From Ampullaceana balthica (taxonomy: Eukaryota > Mollusca > Gastropoda > Lymnaeidae): a stretch of 64,000 nt of DNA. Below the pieces are notes generated by a model that did not search any database, was not told where the DNA came from, and saw only the letters and a list, made by a program, of their open reading frames with translations. A program made the translations under genes and the position numbers. Positions 1-10,665 of the stretch are shown piece by piece. Location of the stretch: positions 23,627 to 87,626 of the forward strand of contig CALYLW010000283.1 of NCBI GenBank assembly GCA_944989445.1, in the 5' to 3' direction. Position 1 is the first letter of the stretch, and each line of letters opens with the position of its first letter.

Positions 1-479
1 CGCCGTACCGGTGCGTACCGTCACAATAAAAAGCACTAGTTACGATTAAAAAATTCAACAAATACATGTAGCCAAGATTTTTGAAATCATTTGATTTTTT
101 AAGTTAACTTTAAAAAATGTATAGTAAAACTATCAGCAGAGAAAGCGAATAAAAGAGATTACAAACATATCATAGTTTTATCATAGCAGAAAAACCACTT
201 TCCTGCATATACTTTTATTTCAGGTTCAGATATTTTTTTAAAATTCTTATTATTATTCTAATTATTATTATTATTATCTATTTGACTATAAATATTACGT
301 AAACATTAACAACGCCATCTTTCTCCAAATGTTCCTCATTTCTGTGGCACATTTCATTATATTATTACATAACATTAGATAAGCGGTAGCTATAAATCCT
401 AACCTCGTACTAAAATTAAAAAAGCAACTTAAAAAACAACTAATATTTACTGTCCCGATCTTTATTGTATGAACAACAA

Positions 480-929
480 ATTTAAAACATTATTTTAAAA
501 ATAATCATATACTCTTGCAATAATTATTTGCAGTGGCCTCTTATCAAAATCCAATGATTTAACACCTTCATACAGCCAACATCTAAAATCATACCAACAT
601 AACATAGTGTTTTTATCACTATGTCTATCAGAGGGTTGTATTAGATTATCTTTGTGTTGTATTTCCAAGTCTTGGTGCCCATTACTCACCGCAATGAGGC
701 CAGGCAATGATGACCAGAAATTATAGTTTGGCAAAATTTCTTTTCCAGATTTTTTGGTTGTGTAGTTAAAACTTATACTGACAATCAGATAATTGAATAG
801 CAAATTTAAAACATTAGTTAAAAATAATCATATACACTTACAATAATTAATTGCAGCGGCCTCTTATCCAAACCCAATGATTAAACAACTTCATACAGTC
901 AACATCTAAAATCATACCAACATAACATC
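480..929 (-). pseudogene. LINE 3' fragment with partial tandem duplication
   Basis: Positions 603-800 match the fragment at 1,740-1,919 (GHQDL, NYTTKKSGKE and NYNFWSSLPG in the minus-strand frame). The sequence at 476-606 is repeated at 801-929 (shared block AATTTAAAACATT, then CAACATCTAAAATCATACC), a tandem duplication of about 325 bp. The original reading frame is lost. Clade not determined. Confidence 0.55.
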
Positions 930-1471
930 ATGTGCGATATTTATCATGAAGGTAACATACAGTTACGTTTTAATCAAATACCGTAGTTGTTTTTTTTTAA
1001 GCCCCCTGTTCTTACCGTGAATCTTATGGTATATTAAGATTATGAAGTTGATATTTTGTAAAATAATAAACGTGCCTATTTTGAAATATCATGAAGTGTA
1101 TATTTTTTTAAATATCGTGAAAGTGAATGATTATGAATTTTAGTAAAGAGAATGTGAAAGTTGAGGCCCACGAAGAATGCGATGACGTCATTTTAAATTG
1201 CATCGTACTGTGCCTTACTGCGCCCCTTGGAACACGTGAACACCAACCTGAAACCATCCTGAAAGCAGACATACAAAATCTATATTCAATCAGTGTGAAG
1301 ACATCTGTTCTACAATGGAGGCATATTGACAACACACATTTTTATTTCAAGCGTGCACACATATAGGCCTACATTGTGTAGGTACTTATTTTAAGGTGAT
1401 GGGTTTTTTACAAGTGCCCATGAACACTTTAGTTTACGACTTCATCATGGATCATGATTTAATTTTTTAAT

Positions 1472-1919
1472 CCTATCTTTTCTTATCTTATCGTATCGTA
1501 TCTTATCTTAACTTTTACAGACGCTCCTTATATAAATAAGATTATTGCGTACTACGCTTTGTCATGGTTTATGTCTAGTCTTGCATAATTTATATTAGAG
1601 TCTTAAATGTTGATAGAGTGTTGGTTTTCTTGGTTTCCTCAGGCAACCCATTCCACGCCCGAGTTCCGAAAAGGAGGAACAAGGATTTGTATGTTTTTGT
1701 TCTTCCATACGGAATAAGAAAAGTGTTTTCATCCCTATGTCTATCAGAGGGGTGTATTCGATTATCTTTGTGTTGTATTTGCAAGTCTTGGTGCCCATTA
1801 CTCACCGCAATGAGGCCAGGCAATGATGACCAGAAATTATAGTTTGGCAAAAGTTCTTTTCCAGATTTTTTGGTTGTGTAGTTAAAACTTATACCGACCA
1901 TCAGATAAATGAATAGCAT
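1472..1919 (-). pseudogene. LINE ORF2 C-terminus and 3' tail with (GATAA)n
   Basis: The minus-strand frame 1919-1590 ends RTKTYKSLFLLFGTRAWNGLPEE, then LSTFKTLI and a stop. This is the typical extreme C-terminus of a non-LTR retrotransposon reverse transcriptase (R-x-x-x-Y-x-x-S-F ... WNxLPEE ... L-x-x-F-K). It is followed by a short 3' UTR and a degenerate GATAA-type tail at 1472-1512. The last 3' segment resembles the SINE at 6571-6860, so this LINE family may be the SINE's replication partner. Confidence 0.65.
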
Positions 1920-2262
1920 GGAGAAAAATCTGTAAAAATAAAATATTTAAAAATTTAATAACAAATGCGTTCTTACTTCATCGAGATCTCTCTTCCTTAT
2001 AATATTAGTTATTTTATCCGCCTTTACAAACGTAGATCTATATAACTTGAATGTGTCACCAAATTCATGAAGTTTAAGTATGAAGATATCGATGATCATG
2101 CAGGATTATGACATAATTTAGCTTAATTAATGTTATTCTTTATTTTCATTTTTAAAAAAATTAAGAGAAAAAAGACACTTAACAATTTAAAAATCTGTAC
2201 ATACACAATATTCTTTTTTTACTAAATTTATTGACTCCTTTTAATATTATTTTTAAAAAATA

Positions 2263-2325
2263 TGATTAATTATTATTATTGTTATTATTATTGTTATTAT
2301 TATTGTTATTATTATTTTTATTAAT
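2263..2325. repeat. (TTA)n microsatellite
   Basis: A run of TTATTATTG/TTATTA units about 60 bp long in an AT-rich flank. Confidence 0.8.
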
Positions 2326-2697
2326 ACTTTTGGCGACATAGATAATTTCAGTACTCACATAATGAGCATAATTGAACCAGTGGTCAGAGAACTTTCACTT
2401 TCAGAAGGCAAAGGGTCAACTCGTTTACATTGGTTCGGGCATGCACAGTTGCTCCACATATTCATAGACTGCCAGATTTTTAAAAAAACAAAAAACAACG
2501 AGATGCTGACAATAATCAAACTACATGTAGGCTACAACGGGGAATATGTCATCACCTTGTTTGTCTTTATTTAACGACTTTTAAATATTCGTTTTTAAAT
2601 AAGACTTTGCATTTTATTCTAAATTTATTCTCAGCCCGACTAGTCTTGTCACATTATTTTGACGTCACTGCAAACTTCAGGTTTAACCTACCAGGGG

Positions 2698-2922
2698 CAG
2701 TGCTGTTAACTCCTGGGAAATTTCCCAAATCGTGGGAATTTCTTTAGCCGAATTTTAGGCAAATTTATAGAAATGGGAATTTATGAGGATTTGGCCTTAA
2801 ATATGGGAATATTTGAGATTGCTTCGCCAACAGAATTTAACGCATGTGGTAATTTTTAGTCTAATTTGGTAATTTATTTAGTCCTGACTGATAAAAGTTG
2901 GCACCTTGAGTTAACAGCACTG
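2698..2922. mobile_element. hAT-type MITE with 8-bp TSD
   Basis: The 225-bp element begins CAGTGCTGTTAACTC and ends GAGTTAACAGCACTG, perfectly inverted. It is flanked by ACCAGGGG (2690-2697) and ATCAGGGG (2923-2930), an 8-bp duplication with one difference. It has no coding capacity. TIR and TSD length place it in the hAT superfamily. Confidence 0.85.
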
Positions 2923-3193
2923 ATCAGGGGAGATAATAGCACGTTCATCGCCAACTGTTGGAGGAACGCCGTAACTATTGTTACGAGGGTGCTTGATTTT
3001 TAACAAAGAATACATTTTATTTGCTAAGTAGGCCTAGACTACTGCTGTTAGAGTGGTTTTATTGGGGGGGGGGTATAAAATAAATATCTGATCATAGGAC
3101 AAAGCGATCTCGAGAGTCAAGTCAATTAAACGTTTTCTTTCTAAATTCGAGTATTGCCCCCCCCCCGCCCCCACAAACAAATACGCCCTCCAA

Positions 3194-3363
3194 GTCTCTA
3201 AGATTCGTTGGTCCGTATGCAAAGTTGCACAGTATCCTTATTTTGTATGTGAACAAAGTCGGATATTTTATTATCAATTTCAAAATTTGCTGCGCGGCAA
3301 TTCAAAACTGATGAGCGGTGTTGATCCGATATCTGCGCAGCGGCGCAGATGAAAGGAAACATC
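3194..3363. mobile_element. degraded copy of the GTTCCC-type hAT MITE
   Basis: It matches the copies at 39,460, 44,931 and 57,209 (TTCGTTGGTCCGTRTGCAAA, TTTGCTGCGCG, CTGCGCAG) in the orientation of 44,931. The terminal CAATGTTCCC is eroded and no TSD is seen. Its 3' edge is 26 bp from the larger hAT at 3390. Confidence 0.6.
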
Positions 3364-3389
3364 ACCCCTCCCCCCCCCCAGCCCACCAC

Positions 3390-5256
3390 TAGGGCTGTCA
3401 ATTTTGTTGAAAAAAGCTGCCCGGGTACCCGTGAAAATATCGAACGGGTACCCGGGTTACCCGTTCTAAACGTCGCATAACTTTCCTCATCAATACCGCT
3501 ATACAATGCAACCTAGCCACCATCCATGCACCTCATTTCACGCAGTAGTAGTAGCTAACGGCTTACTTTCAGCAACTACAATTAAATATAATGCACTAAA
3601 AACTTTTGTTCAATTCCTGCTGTAAATGCATTCGTCATACTCATAAACTAAAACTACAGTAAACTGAACATGCAAACAAAATGTCAACAGCAATGACGTA
3701 ACATTGACGTAACATATACCTTTAATGTTAATATCCACTTGGCGTCGGTAGTCGATGCCAAGGGCGATGAAGAACGCAATACTGCGGTAAATCTCAAGTT
3801 ATCGTGCTTTGGTCAGTGGTACTGCTTTTGTTGACACCAACAAATTTCTGATATTGGGTGGATCGGCGGTTTGTTCATCAATATCAATTTTATGAATAGC
3901 TTTCAGGTGTGTTTTATCACGTTGGTTTGCCACCTTTCGCAGACACAATTTCATTGCAACGGTTGCATTTTGCGGTGTCGCTGTCAACTGATACTGATTG
4001 GCCTGATTCCATACGACATCTTACCCATCTTATTAACTTTGGGTGTATTATTGATATCAATTTTTGGGCTAGGCAAACAGGTGTTAATCAACGCAAGAAA
4101 AACATGCGAATGCAAGGTGTGTCGGTTATATCAGTGCTTCTCAAAGTGGTGGTCCGCGGAAGTTATCAAGAGAGGAGAGAAAAATATAATTATAATCCTC
4201 CAATTGCTACCAATAATACTAACCCAAAAGAATTTGTCATTTTTAACGCTAAGCTTATAAATGAATGAAATAAAAGGAAATAAAATACATTTCGCTACCA
4301 TGTAAGTACAGGGAAAATAGTGCGCCGGTTCCTGTAAAAAATTCCTTTCGGTCTGCCATACTAAAAAGTTTGAGAAACACATGGTTATAGGATTGAAGAA
4401 AGGGGGGGGGGTATAAAAACGACATTAGATAGTATCAATCGGTGACCCACTGTCGGCTATTTCAAAGCAAAGTTAGTGTCAAAGCAAATGGTGTTTTTAG
4501 GAACAAAAAACAAACACGGCCTCTTTCATCTCTATGCAGTCCATTCTCACGGCCGACGTTTACCCATCTTACACTGTTAGTAACTATTTAATTTATTAAA
4601 TTTAAATGCTGACAACCTTGTACGCATTATTAGCATCAATTTTTCTAGGTCACCACGTGTTAATGAACACAAGAAGTACAAGTGAATGCAAGGGGTGTGG
4701 ATGTGGGAGTGAAGGGGGGAGAAGGGGGTAGATAAACAACATTAGCTAGTATCAATGGGCGTATTTCAAAGCAAAGTTAGTCAAAGCAGGGATGTTTTTT
4801 TAATTAACAAACAGCGTCTTTCATCTCTAAGCTAAGCAGTCCATCCTTTTCTTTGGCAGAGGACTTTTGTTTTCTTTATAGGATTCTTTTTAAGAATAAA
4901 AAAATTTGTTGTTGTGCGATTTCTGTTTCACGTTGAGAGAAAAAAGATGTATCAAAATACATTGTAGGTTGTTGGGACCGTATGTTATTTCCCATTGGCA
5001 GATACTTCCCGTTGACAGATATTTCTCTTTAGATGTAATTTTAAGCATATTTTGGAAACACAAAATTTCATTTGATAAATTGTTTCGCGAGCCACAATGT
5101 CAACACACAAAAAAAGCCGCATGGGAGCCGAAGTTTAGTCTACGGTTAATATAGACATTGAAGCCAAATTTTCACGGGTACCCGAGGGGAATTTTACTAC
5201 CCGGGTAATTACACGGCAACGGGTACCCGGGTCCCGGGTACCCTTTGACAGGCCTA
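3390..5256. mobile_element. hAT transposon relic, 1.87 kb, perfect 8-bp TSD
   Basis: The left end TAGGGCTGTCAA and right end TTTGACAGGCCTA form inverted termini. The subterminal region is rich in CGGGTACCCG palindromes at both ends. CCCACCAC flanks both sides (3382-3389 and 5257-5264), a perfect TSD. The interior holds a broken BED-finger relic (separate entry) and otherwise decayed sequence. It sits immediately downstream of MRH exon 4. Confidence 0.88.
3860..3995 (-). pseudogene. BED zinc-finger remnant of a hAT transposase
   Basis: The minus-strand translation gives AKCNRCNEIVSAKGGK, then two stops, and in the next frame HLKAIHKIDID. The C-x2-C ... H-x4-H spacing is that of a BED finger, the N-terminal DNA-binding domain of many hAT transposases. 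A frameshift and stops show it is dead. It lies inside the hAT element at 3390-5256. Confidence 0.55.
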
Positions 5257-5294
5257 CCCACCACCCAGGTTAAAAGTTAGTTTAATGCACTGAC

Positions 5295-5379
5295 CACTGT
5301 CCCGGCGATGACCTCTCCAATGACATCCAACTGTGGAGTCTGACGACCAGCGTCACAGAGATGCATGACCTCAGCTTTT
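5295..5379 (-). CDS. MRH gene, exon 4 (last recognised)
   Basis: The acceptor is CACCCATAG|AAAAGC and the donor is ACAGTG|GTCAGT. The 85-nt exon reads KAEVMHLCDAGRQ, then QLDVIGEVIAGTV, the MRH segment with the conserved C-D and G-E. If the donor is not used, the frame stops four codons later. A 1.9-kb hAT element begins 39 bp beyond the exon, so the following exon must lie beyond it or outside the window. Confidence 0.72.
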
Positions 5380-7719
5380 CTATGGGTGAACAGACCAAAA
5401 AATACAACAAAAAAATTCAATTAGAAAGAACAGATCTACAGCGTACAATGTGAAGTGTACAACCGGGTAAACCAAATAGTTTAGAAATTGTCAAAAAAGA
5501 AAAAGAAAATTATGACGACTGAATTCAAGAGGGAAAAAAACACAAATTCTCTGTAACATGAATCAAATAATAATGAAATACGAACTTGCCATCTGGTGTA
5601 GTGTAGGTCACCAAGGGGTAGTAACCCGTGTATGACCAAGTTGCCGTAGATTGCTTGCCCATATCTATGTAATCGCTGCCTGATTTTTTACATGCCTGGG
5701 GGCATCAATTTGGATAGTGGAGAAAAAGAAATAGTGTTAAATTTGTAACTCGTGGGCAAACGGTACAACAAGATATTGTAAACGTCAAAAGACATGTTAA
5801 AATTTCATAATGGCAAAAGAAATAGTGTATTTAACATAATTTCTTTTCAACTGCATATCTCAGAAATAATGAGAGTCAAAGAAGAATGTGATTTATTTAT
5901 CATGATATTTGCAAGCTCTCAAGCCCAACATAACACATAAAATACACATAGAAACATATACATATTCACGTGTTTGTCAGCACTAATTCACAGCAACAAC
6001 AGAAACATATGAACATTCACGTGTTTGTCAGCACTAATTCACAGCAACAACAGAAACATATGAACATTCGCGTGTTTGTCAGCACTAATTCACAGCAACA
6101 ACAGAAACATATGAACATTCACGTGTTTGTCAGCACTAATTCACAGCAACAACAGAAACATATGAACATTCACGTGTTTGTCAGCACTAATTCACAGCAA
6201 CGACAATTTTTTAAAGTCTCCTTGGGGGGGGGTGTCATTGAAAGAGTAAAATTGGATAAATCCATACTTTATCCAGCTCTACTTACCGCAGCATCTTTGC
6301 ACGACCCAAGAGTTGCTGGGAAACATGGATTGTAGGCGTATGAGCTGCCGTCAAAGGAGGCGACAACATCTGGAAATCTAAAAACAAATTTATTTGAGCT
6401 TAACTTTTCTTAATTTATAAATCAAATGTGAGGCTTATTGCGGCAGAGACATCGGAGATACATACTTAGGGGAAAACATGCAATTATTTCTAAATTTCAG
6501 CTAGATATGATCACGGGAAAAGGGTTATATAACATGTTTAATATAATGCGCATCGTGCGACAGATCAGCAATTATCTTATCTTATCTTATCTATACAGAC
6601 GCTCCTTCTATGCAGAAGATAGTTGCGTCCACAGACTATGACAGATGATCTGTTGGCAAGTGATGCAGCATTCACAGGCCACGGCTTTGTGGGTTCCACG
6701 CATTACCCAGCCGCCTAACTACACTACATGTAGTTAGGTACCCATTCGGAGCGGGGTGACTCAGGGACGCCCTAGGCCCCGGGAACAAACCCTCACACGG
6801 ATTCGAGCCCGTGACCATCGGTACGACAGTCCAGTGCGCTGCCACTCGACCACCGCGTCCAATGTATTGTTGACATTGAAAAGATTTTATCATGTGACCA
6901 TAAGTCAAACCAATGAACTTTTTTACTTTTTATCTTAAGGAAACAAATAATGTTTTTTTATGTCTGTGATGTTAATATCGCTAATATTGACAATAAGATG
7001 CTGTTAGTTGGTGTACCATACTCTCTTAGCAAAACAGGGAGACAGTCAACAGGTGCGTCATTTTGTTTTATTTTTTTAAAGTACAACAAATCTGACAACA
7101 AATTCAGACGACAATAAATAGACTACCTTTACGCTTAACAACAAACGTGGAAATAGTAGGGGGGAAAAAATCTGTCACAGATGACAATTGTTTGACCAAC
7201 AAAGGACAGTGAGACTGGCCTTAATTGAGGATAAGCTTATCCCCTGGTGACAGTAAGTTGATGACAGATGACAATAAGCTGATGACAGATGACAGTAAGT
7301 TGATGACAGGTGACAATAAGCTGATGACAGATGACAGTAAGCTGACCACAACAGACAAAAATGTGATCCCAGTGAACAACAAAACCTCGCCTTACGTGAC
7401 AATATGCTGATCGCACATGACGTCAATGTTGTGGTGGATGACATTGTTGTGACATGTAACAAAGTTATGACAATGTGACAGATGGCAATATTTGTGACAG
7501 ACGACGATGCTGTGAGACATGACAAACTAACCTGGCAGTGCCGTCCTGGTTCCCCAGACTGCTAATGTCCACCGTGCCCGAGCCGTCGTTGTACTTACAC
7601 CGGCACGGGCCGTCCCCCTCACACAATAGACCGGAGACACGCCCATGATTTATCAAACAGCCGATGGTCACTACCGCCTTTATGAGGTCTCCAACCGTCC
7701 GCGCCATATTCCTAAACAT
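5295..7719 (-). CDS. MRH (mannose-6-phosphate receptor homology) domain protein, partial 4-exon model
   Basis: Minus-strand exons 7719-7532, 6377-6287, 5695-5586 and 5379-5295 have consistent phases (2,0,2,0) and GT/AG borders. They give about 158 residues (154 if the inner ATG is used) with the MRH pattern: CRCKYNDGSG, VDISSLGNQDGTARFPDV, SSYAYNPCFP, GSCKDAAACKKSG, DYIDMGKQ, TYTTPDGK, VMHLCDAG and VIGEV. The family (M6P receptors, ATG27-like and related MRH proteins) binds mannose-type glycans or sorts cargo in ER, Golgi or endosomes. The model opens with a moderately hydrophobic segment that could be a signal peptide. The expected C-terminal strand with the last Cys, and any transmembrane tail, are missing, so at least one 3' exon is unassigned or outside the window. 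No specific orthologue is named. Confidence 0.75.
5586..5695 (-). CDS. MRH gene, exon 3
   Basis: The acceptor is CCCCCAG|GCATGT and the donor GGCAA|GTTCGT, the latter chosen because it keeps phase with exon 4. The 110-nt exon reads ACKKSGSDYIDMGKQ, then WSYTGYYPLVTYTTPDGK. This matches the family stretch after the xAxC motif (DG-x-Y-x-x-x-G-x-Q, then YxxDG). Confidence 0.78.
5948..6204. repeat. 51-bp minisatellite, about 5 copies
   Basis: Nearly identical 51-bp units (GTGTTTGTCAGCACTAATTC onward) start at 5970, 6021, 6072 and so on. The unit is a multiple of three and lacks stops, so it reads as a spurious 17-residue repeat. It lies in the intron between MRH exons 3 and 2. Confidence 0.9.
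6287..6377 (-). CDS. MRH gene, exon 2
   Basis: The acceptor TTTTTAG|ATTTCCAG restores the frame as R-FPDVV, which fits the family better than the nearer CCAG|ATG acceptor. The 91-nt exon reads FPDVVASFDGSSYAYNPC, then FPATLGSCKDAA, and ends at GCG|GTAAGT. Y-x-Y-N-P-C followed by a second Cys is the central MRH motif. A 51-bp minisatellite lies just downstream in the next intron. Confidence 0.8.
6571..6860 (-). mobile_element. tRNA-derived SINE with (GATAA)n tail
   Basis: Read on the minus strand, the 5' end GGACGCGGTGGTCGAGTGGC holds an A box (TGGTCGAGTGG, 6842-6852), and GGCTCGAATCC (6799-6809) is the B box, both internal RNA polymerase III promoter elements. A body with ACTACATGTAGT and GGCGGCTGGGTAATGCG follows, then GGAGCGTCTGTATA and a GATAAGATAAGATAA tail. 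The tRNA part is serine/leucine-like. It lies in the intron between MRH exons 2 and 1. Confidence 0.82.
7239..7345. repeat. 21-bp minisatellite, about 4-5 copies
   Basis: Units such as GATGACAGATGACAATAAGC start at 7260, 7281, 7302 and 7323 with small changes. Further degenerate TGACA-rich sequence continues to about 7,520. It lies inside the first intron of the MRH gene. Confidence 0.75.
7532..7719 (-). CDS. MRH gene, exon 1 of the model
   Basis: In-frame ATGs lie at 7719 and 7707. The second has a better start context (A at -3, G at +4), and the AG just after the first could instead be a splice acceptor, so the true start is open. The exon reads MARTVGDLIKAVV, then a Cys-containing segment, CRCKYNDGSG and SSLGNQDGTA. 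It ends with two bases of an Arg codon at donor CCAG|GTTAGT. The 5' part may be a weak signal peptide (hydrophobic IKAVVTIGCLI). Confidence 0.72.
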
Positions 7720-8936
7720 CAACAGTTTACTTGGGTTTACTTGTTTATAAATTATAAATGAAAGCCTGTGTTAAAGTGGACTACTTGACGACTTCAGAAA
7801 TGGCATCTTGTCTTTATTTCTTTCACAGTTTCGTCTATTTTGTTTGTTTGTTTTTGTTGTTATTTTGTTATTCTTTGTGCAAAAATTACAAGTCTTAACA
7901 TTTGAATTATTGATCACTAGGAATTTTAATCCGTGTAAATATTTTGCACTTTTTAGTGCTAACACTTTTAATGACAGATAACTTCAGCTGATAACAATAA
8001 ATCTATGATAACTTATACAGAGTATCAACAACGGTCCTTAGTTAGATTATATTAAGTAACTCATAAATAGTTTCAATTCAATGTGTTGGTTTTTGTGTGT
8101 AATCCTTGAATACTAATAGTCTTTGAATTTACAAAAAATATACTTCCGAAAACGGCACAGATCTATACATCTTCCTCACTGGTAACTAGGTGGTTCGTAC
8201 TCAAAGGTTGGCCGACTTAATTATTGGGCGATCCCTGTCATGAATATTTGATTAGCTTAGCATAATATTTAGATATCAGACAACGTGACACACATTCTAA
8301 TAACGCCTCGTATGCGCAGTAATCTCGATTTCGATTACAGACAGAAACCGATGGCGAATGACGCATCTCATTTAAAATACATAGTTCTGTTATTATACTA
8401 CTATATCTACTGAGTAAAGTAGTCTTATGGGAGAGAATTGATACACTCACTAGAACGGGGACAAAATGAGTTATCTTCTCTTTACAGCAAAGCTACTTAA
8501 AAAACATGACCTTATTTTAAATCTTGATCTTATAAACATTTATTCAGATGAATTTTCCACACTTAAAATGTAGCAGATACTTGCTACATACAACGGTAGT
8601 TAGTCCACTAGCAGGTCCCCATAACATCTAATGCCACAAGCAGGTTACCGTACCGTAAAATATATTTTTTACATCTTTAAATCTAGCAGATCTATGACAA
8701 ACTAGTCAGCCCACCACTAGTCACTAGCAGGCCCCCATAACACACACACTACTAGAAGGTCCCCACATTAAAAGAAGTACACAGCCTAAAAACAATGTTA
8801 TAAGTTTATTACCATTCAGGTGAGCGAGATGCTTTTTTATTACATCAGCAACAATTTGGTGGTCATCTCCAATTATAATTAATCCAAGTCAGTGGCAATA
8901 ATTGTAATGCCTTTTGATTACGGAGATTTTAGGATA
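7720..8936. other. upstream flank of the MRH gene, nothing recognised
   Basis: AT-rich sequence with no open frame of credible composition and no strong repeat. It may hold the MRH promoter or an upstream exon, but no motif supports a specific position. Confidence 0.4.
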
Positions 8937-9188
8937 GGGGTCGTCCATAAAGTACGTCACACTATTTTTGAGCACTTTAACTCCCCCCTCCCCCTGTCAC
9001 AAATCTCGGACACCCCCCCCCCTTAAAGTACGTCACACTTTCCAACAAAAATGTTTTTTATTAACAAAATAATTAAAATTAATTTAATATAAAACACCGG
9101 GACGTCACACACGGCCGGACACCCCCCTGTCACAAACTGTCACACTTTCTTACACCTCTGGAGCGTGACGTACTTTATGGACGGCCCC
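8937..9188. mobile_element. MITE with GGGGYCGTCCATAAAGTACGTCAC termini
   Basis: The left terminus GGGGTCGTCCATAAAGTACG is inverted at the right end (CGTACTTTATGGACGGCCCC). The body is C-rich with repeats of TGTCACA and ACGTCACAC. It is flanked by ATA on both sides, possibly a 3-bp TSD. Related copies are at 35,119, 41,659 and 49,600. Superfamily uncertain. Confidence 0.72.
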
Positions 9189-9465
9189 ATATTCTTTTTG
9201 TATGGACCATTTATTAGTTGACCTTTTTAGAAGATGTTTTCTAAATTAAATGTACTTTGTAGTATAAAAAATGATAAGGAGCTGCAGACAAATTTAAAAA
9301 AAAATAAAATAAGTACCTATACTTATTACATGTAATTCTTTTTTTTTCCCCCCACAAAATATTGAAAAATAAAAAAGTTGCAGGAATTAGGAATTTATTT
9401 CCTGTTAAAGATACAGAATAAACTCTATTGCGGGTCATCAAGAAACCATTTTAACAATTAAGAGA

Positions 9466-9725
9466 CGCAAGATGGCGAGGTTCGGTCATGTACTTCGACA
9501 TGATACCCTGACAAAAATTATCCTTCAAGGCACTGTAGAAGGGGGCCGTAGAAGGGGGCCGGCGAAGAGGTCGACAACGGAAAAGCTGACTGGACAACAT
9601 AAAGGAATGGACAGGGATACAATTGAATGAATTATTGGCCGCCGCTCAAGACAGGCAAATGTGGAGATCGTTGTCTATGCGCTCCCCCCAACGACCGCAA
9701 CGGTCACGGGACTGATGATGATGAA
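9466..9725 (+). pseudogene. LINE ORF2 C-terminal relic with frameshift and stop
   Basis: The plus-strand frame reads RRKMARFGHVLRHDTLTKII, then LQGTVEGGRRRG. After a frameshift near 9,550 it reads RGRQRKS-stop-LDNIKEWTG, then LLAAAQDRQMWR and RPQRSRD-stop. The RFGHVxRHD ... EGGRRRGRxRK ... DNIKEWTG pattern is a hallmark of the C-terminus of common animal non-LTR reverse transcriptases. One frameshift and one in-frame TGA (for a conserved Trp) show it is inactive. Confidence 0.75.
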
Positions 9726-10334
9726 ATATACTTCAAGTTTAAGCCAGGTGTTGGAGCTATACATCCTATCACTTCACAAAGCTCATCCATCTTTTTTGGA
9801 ACTACAAGTCACAGTGAATCAAATGAATCTGTATTAAATCAATTAGTTTCACAATCTTTCATTTGTTTAAAAAATAAAATACCCATCTGTGTGTTACAAA
9901 CTATGTATGTATCTTCTATTTGAGTAATGGTGCAAAGGAAAAAATGAAGTTCTAAAGTTAGTCATTTTTACTTGAAATTTAAAATCTTCAAATTTGTCTA
10001 AACTGGAACAACTCCACAAAAACATAATAAAATATCTCATTTTAAGAAATACTTTTTCTACCACAAATGCAGTTAAAATTGGGAACGTGGAAAAAACATT
10101 TCATTGGCTAATCAGGAGATACTAGATATCCTCATGGCTGTAATACCAATCAAAGATAGCAATAAACAATATTTCTATAATTTTTTTTAATGCATCAACT
10201 TGCATAATATTATCTTTACTAAATTTGTTATCTGCAGTGCGGTTGGTGGAGAAACATCTTACTGGCACTTCAAGTTCAAGTAAATGTTTTCAAGATCGGA
10301 GTTAAACTTTGGAAAAACAAAATTTGTCGAAAAC
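9726..10334. other. intergenic, nothing recognised
   Basis: AT-rich DNA without a credible gene, tandem repeat or TE terminus. Confidence 0.4.
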
Positions 10335-10412
10335 TTGATGTTGAGATGAAGGGAGGCAAGGCTGTACTCCTTTTTTTAAAATAATGGTGTGTAACAGAGA
10401 TTTACTGACATG
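10335..10412 (+). repeat. dispersed repeat, copy 1 (pairs with 15,214-15,292)
   Basis: TTGATGTTGAGATGAAGG, then RGGCAAGGCT and GYAACAGAGATTTACWGACATG occur here and at 15,214 in the same orientation with about 85% identity by eye. The family is unknown. The second copy directly abuts the 55-bp satellite. Confidence 0.6.
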
Positions 10413-10665
10413 TGATCATAAAACAAGACTAAAATAACAAAAACAAAAAACATCTTTATATTGTTTTATTTTGAAATTCTGTACAACAGTCCTCCAGTGA
10501 AAATGGCTGCAACCTGAAGCCACGGTAACCATGGTAACCGGTGACAGCAGACATTGCAGCTTATCACTGTGGACAATGTTCCAACAGAGAGTTGTGTAGG
10601 AAAATAAAATCAAGGAACAAATCAGTTCATTCACCACATCTGATTACATCTCAAAACTCAACTAT

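Noticed and set aside
1127..1366. Overlapping 79-codon (plus) and 75-codon (minus) open frames, considered as the missing last MRH exon
   Set aside because: The minus strand has FKMTSS, faintly like the end of an MRH domain, but no acceptor gives a compatible phase with exon 4 and the last Cys is absent.
2362..2574. 70-codon frame with LHWFGHA, resembling a LINE reverse transcriptase tail
   Set aside because: Only a seven-residue resemblance; surrounding sequence does not continue the pattern.
5970..6335. 121-codon frame with a 17-residue repeat
   Set aside because: It is the translation of the 51-bp minisatellite inside an intron of the MRH gene on the other strand.
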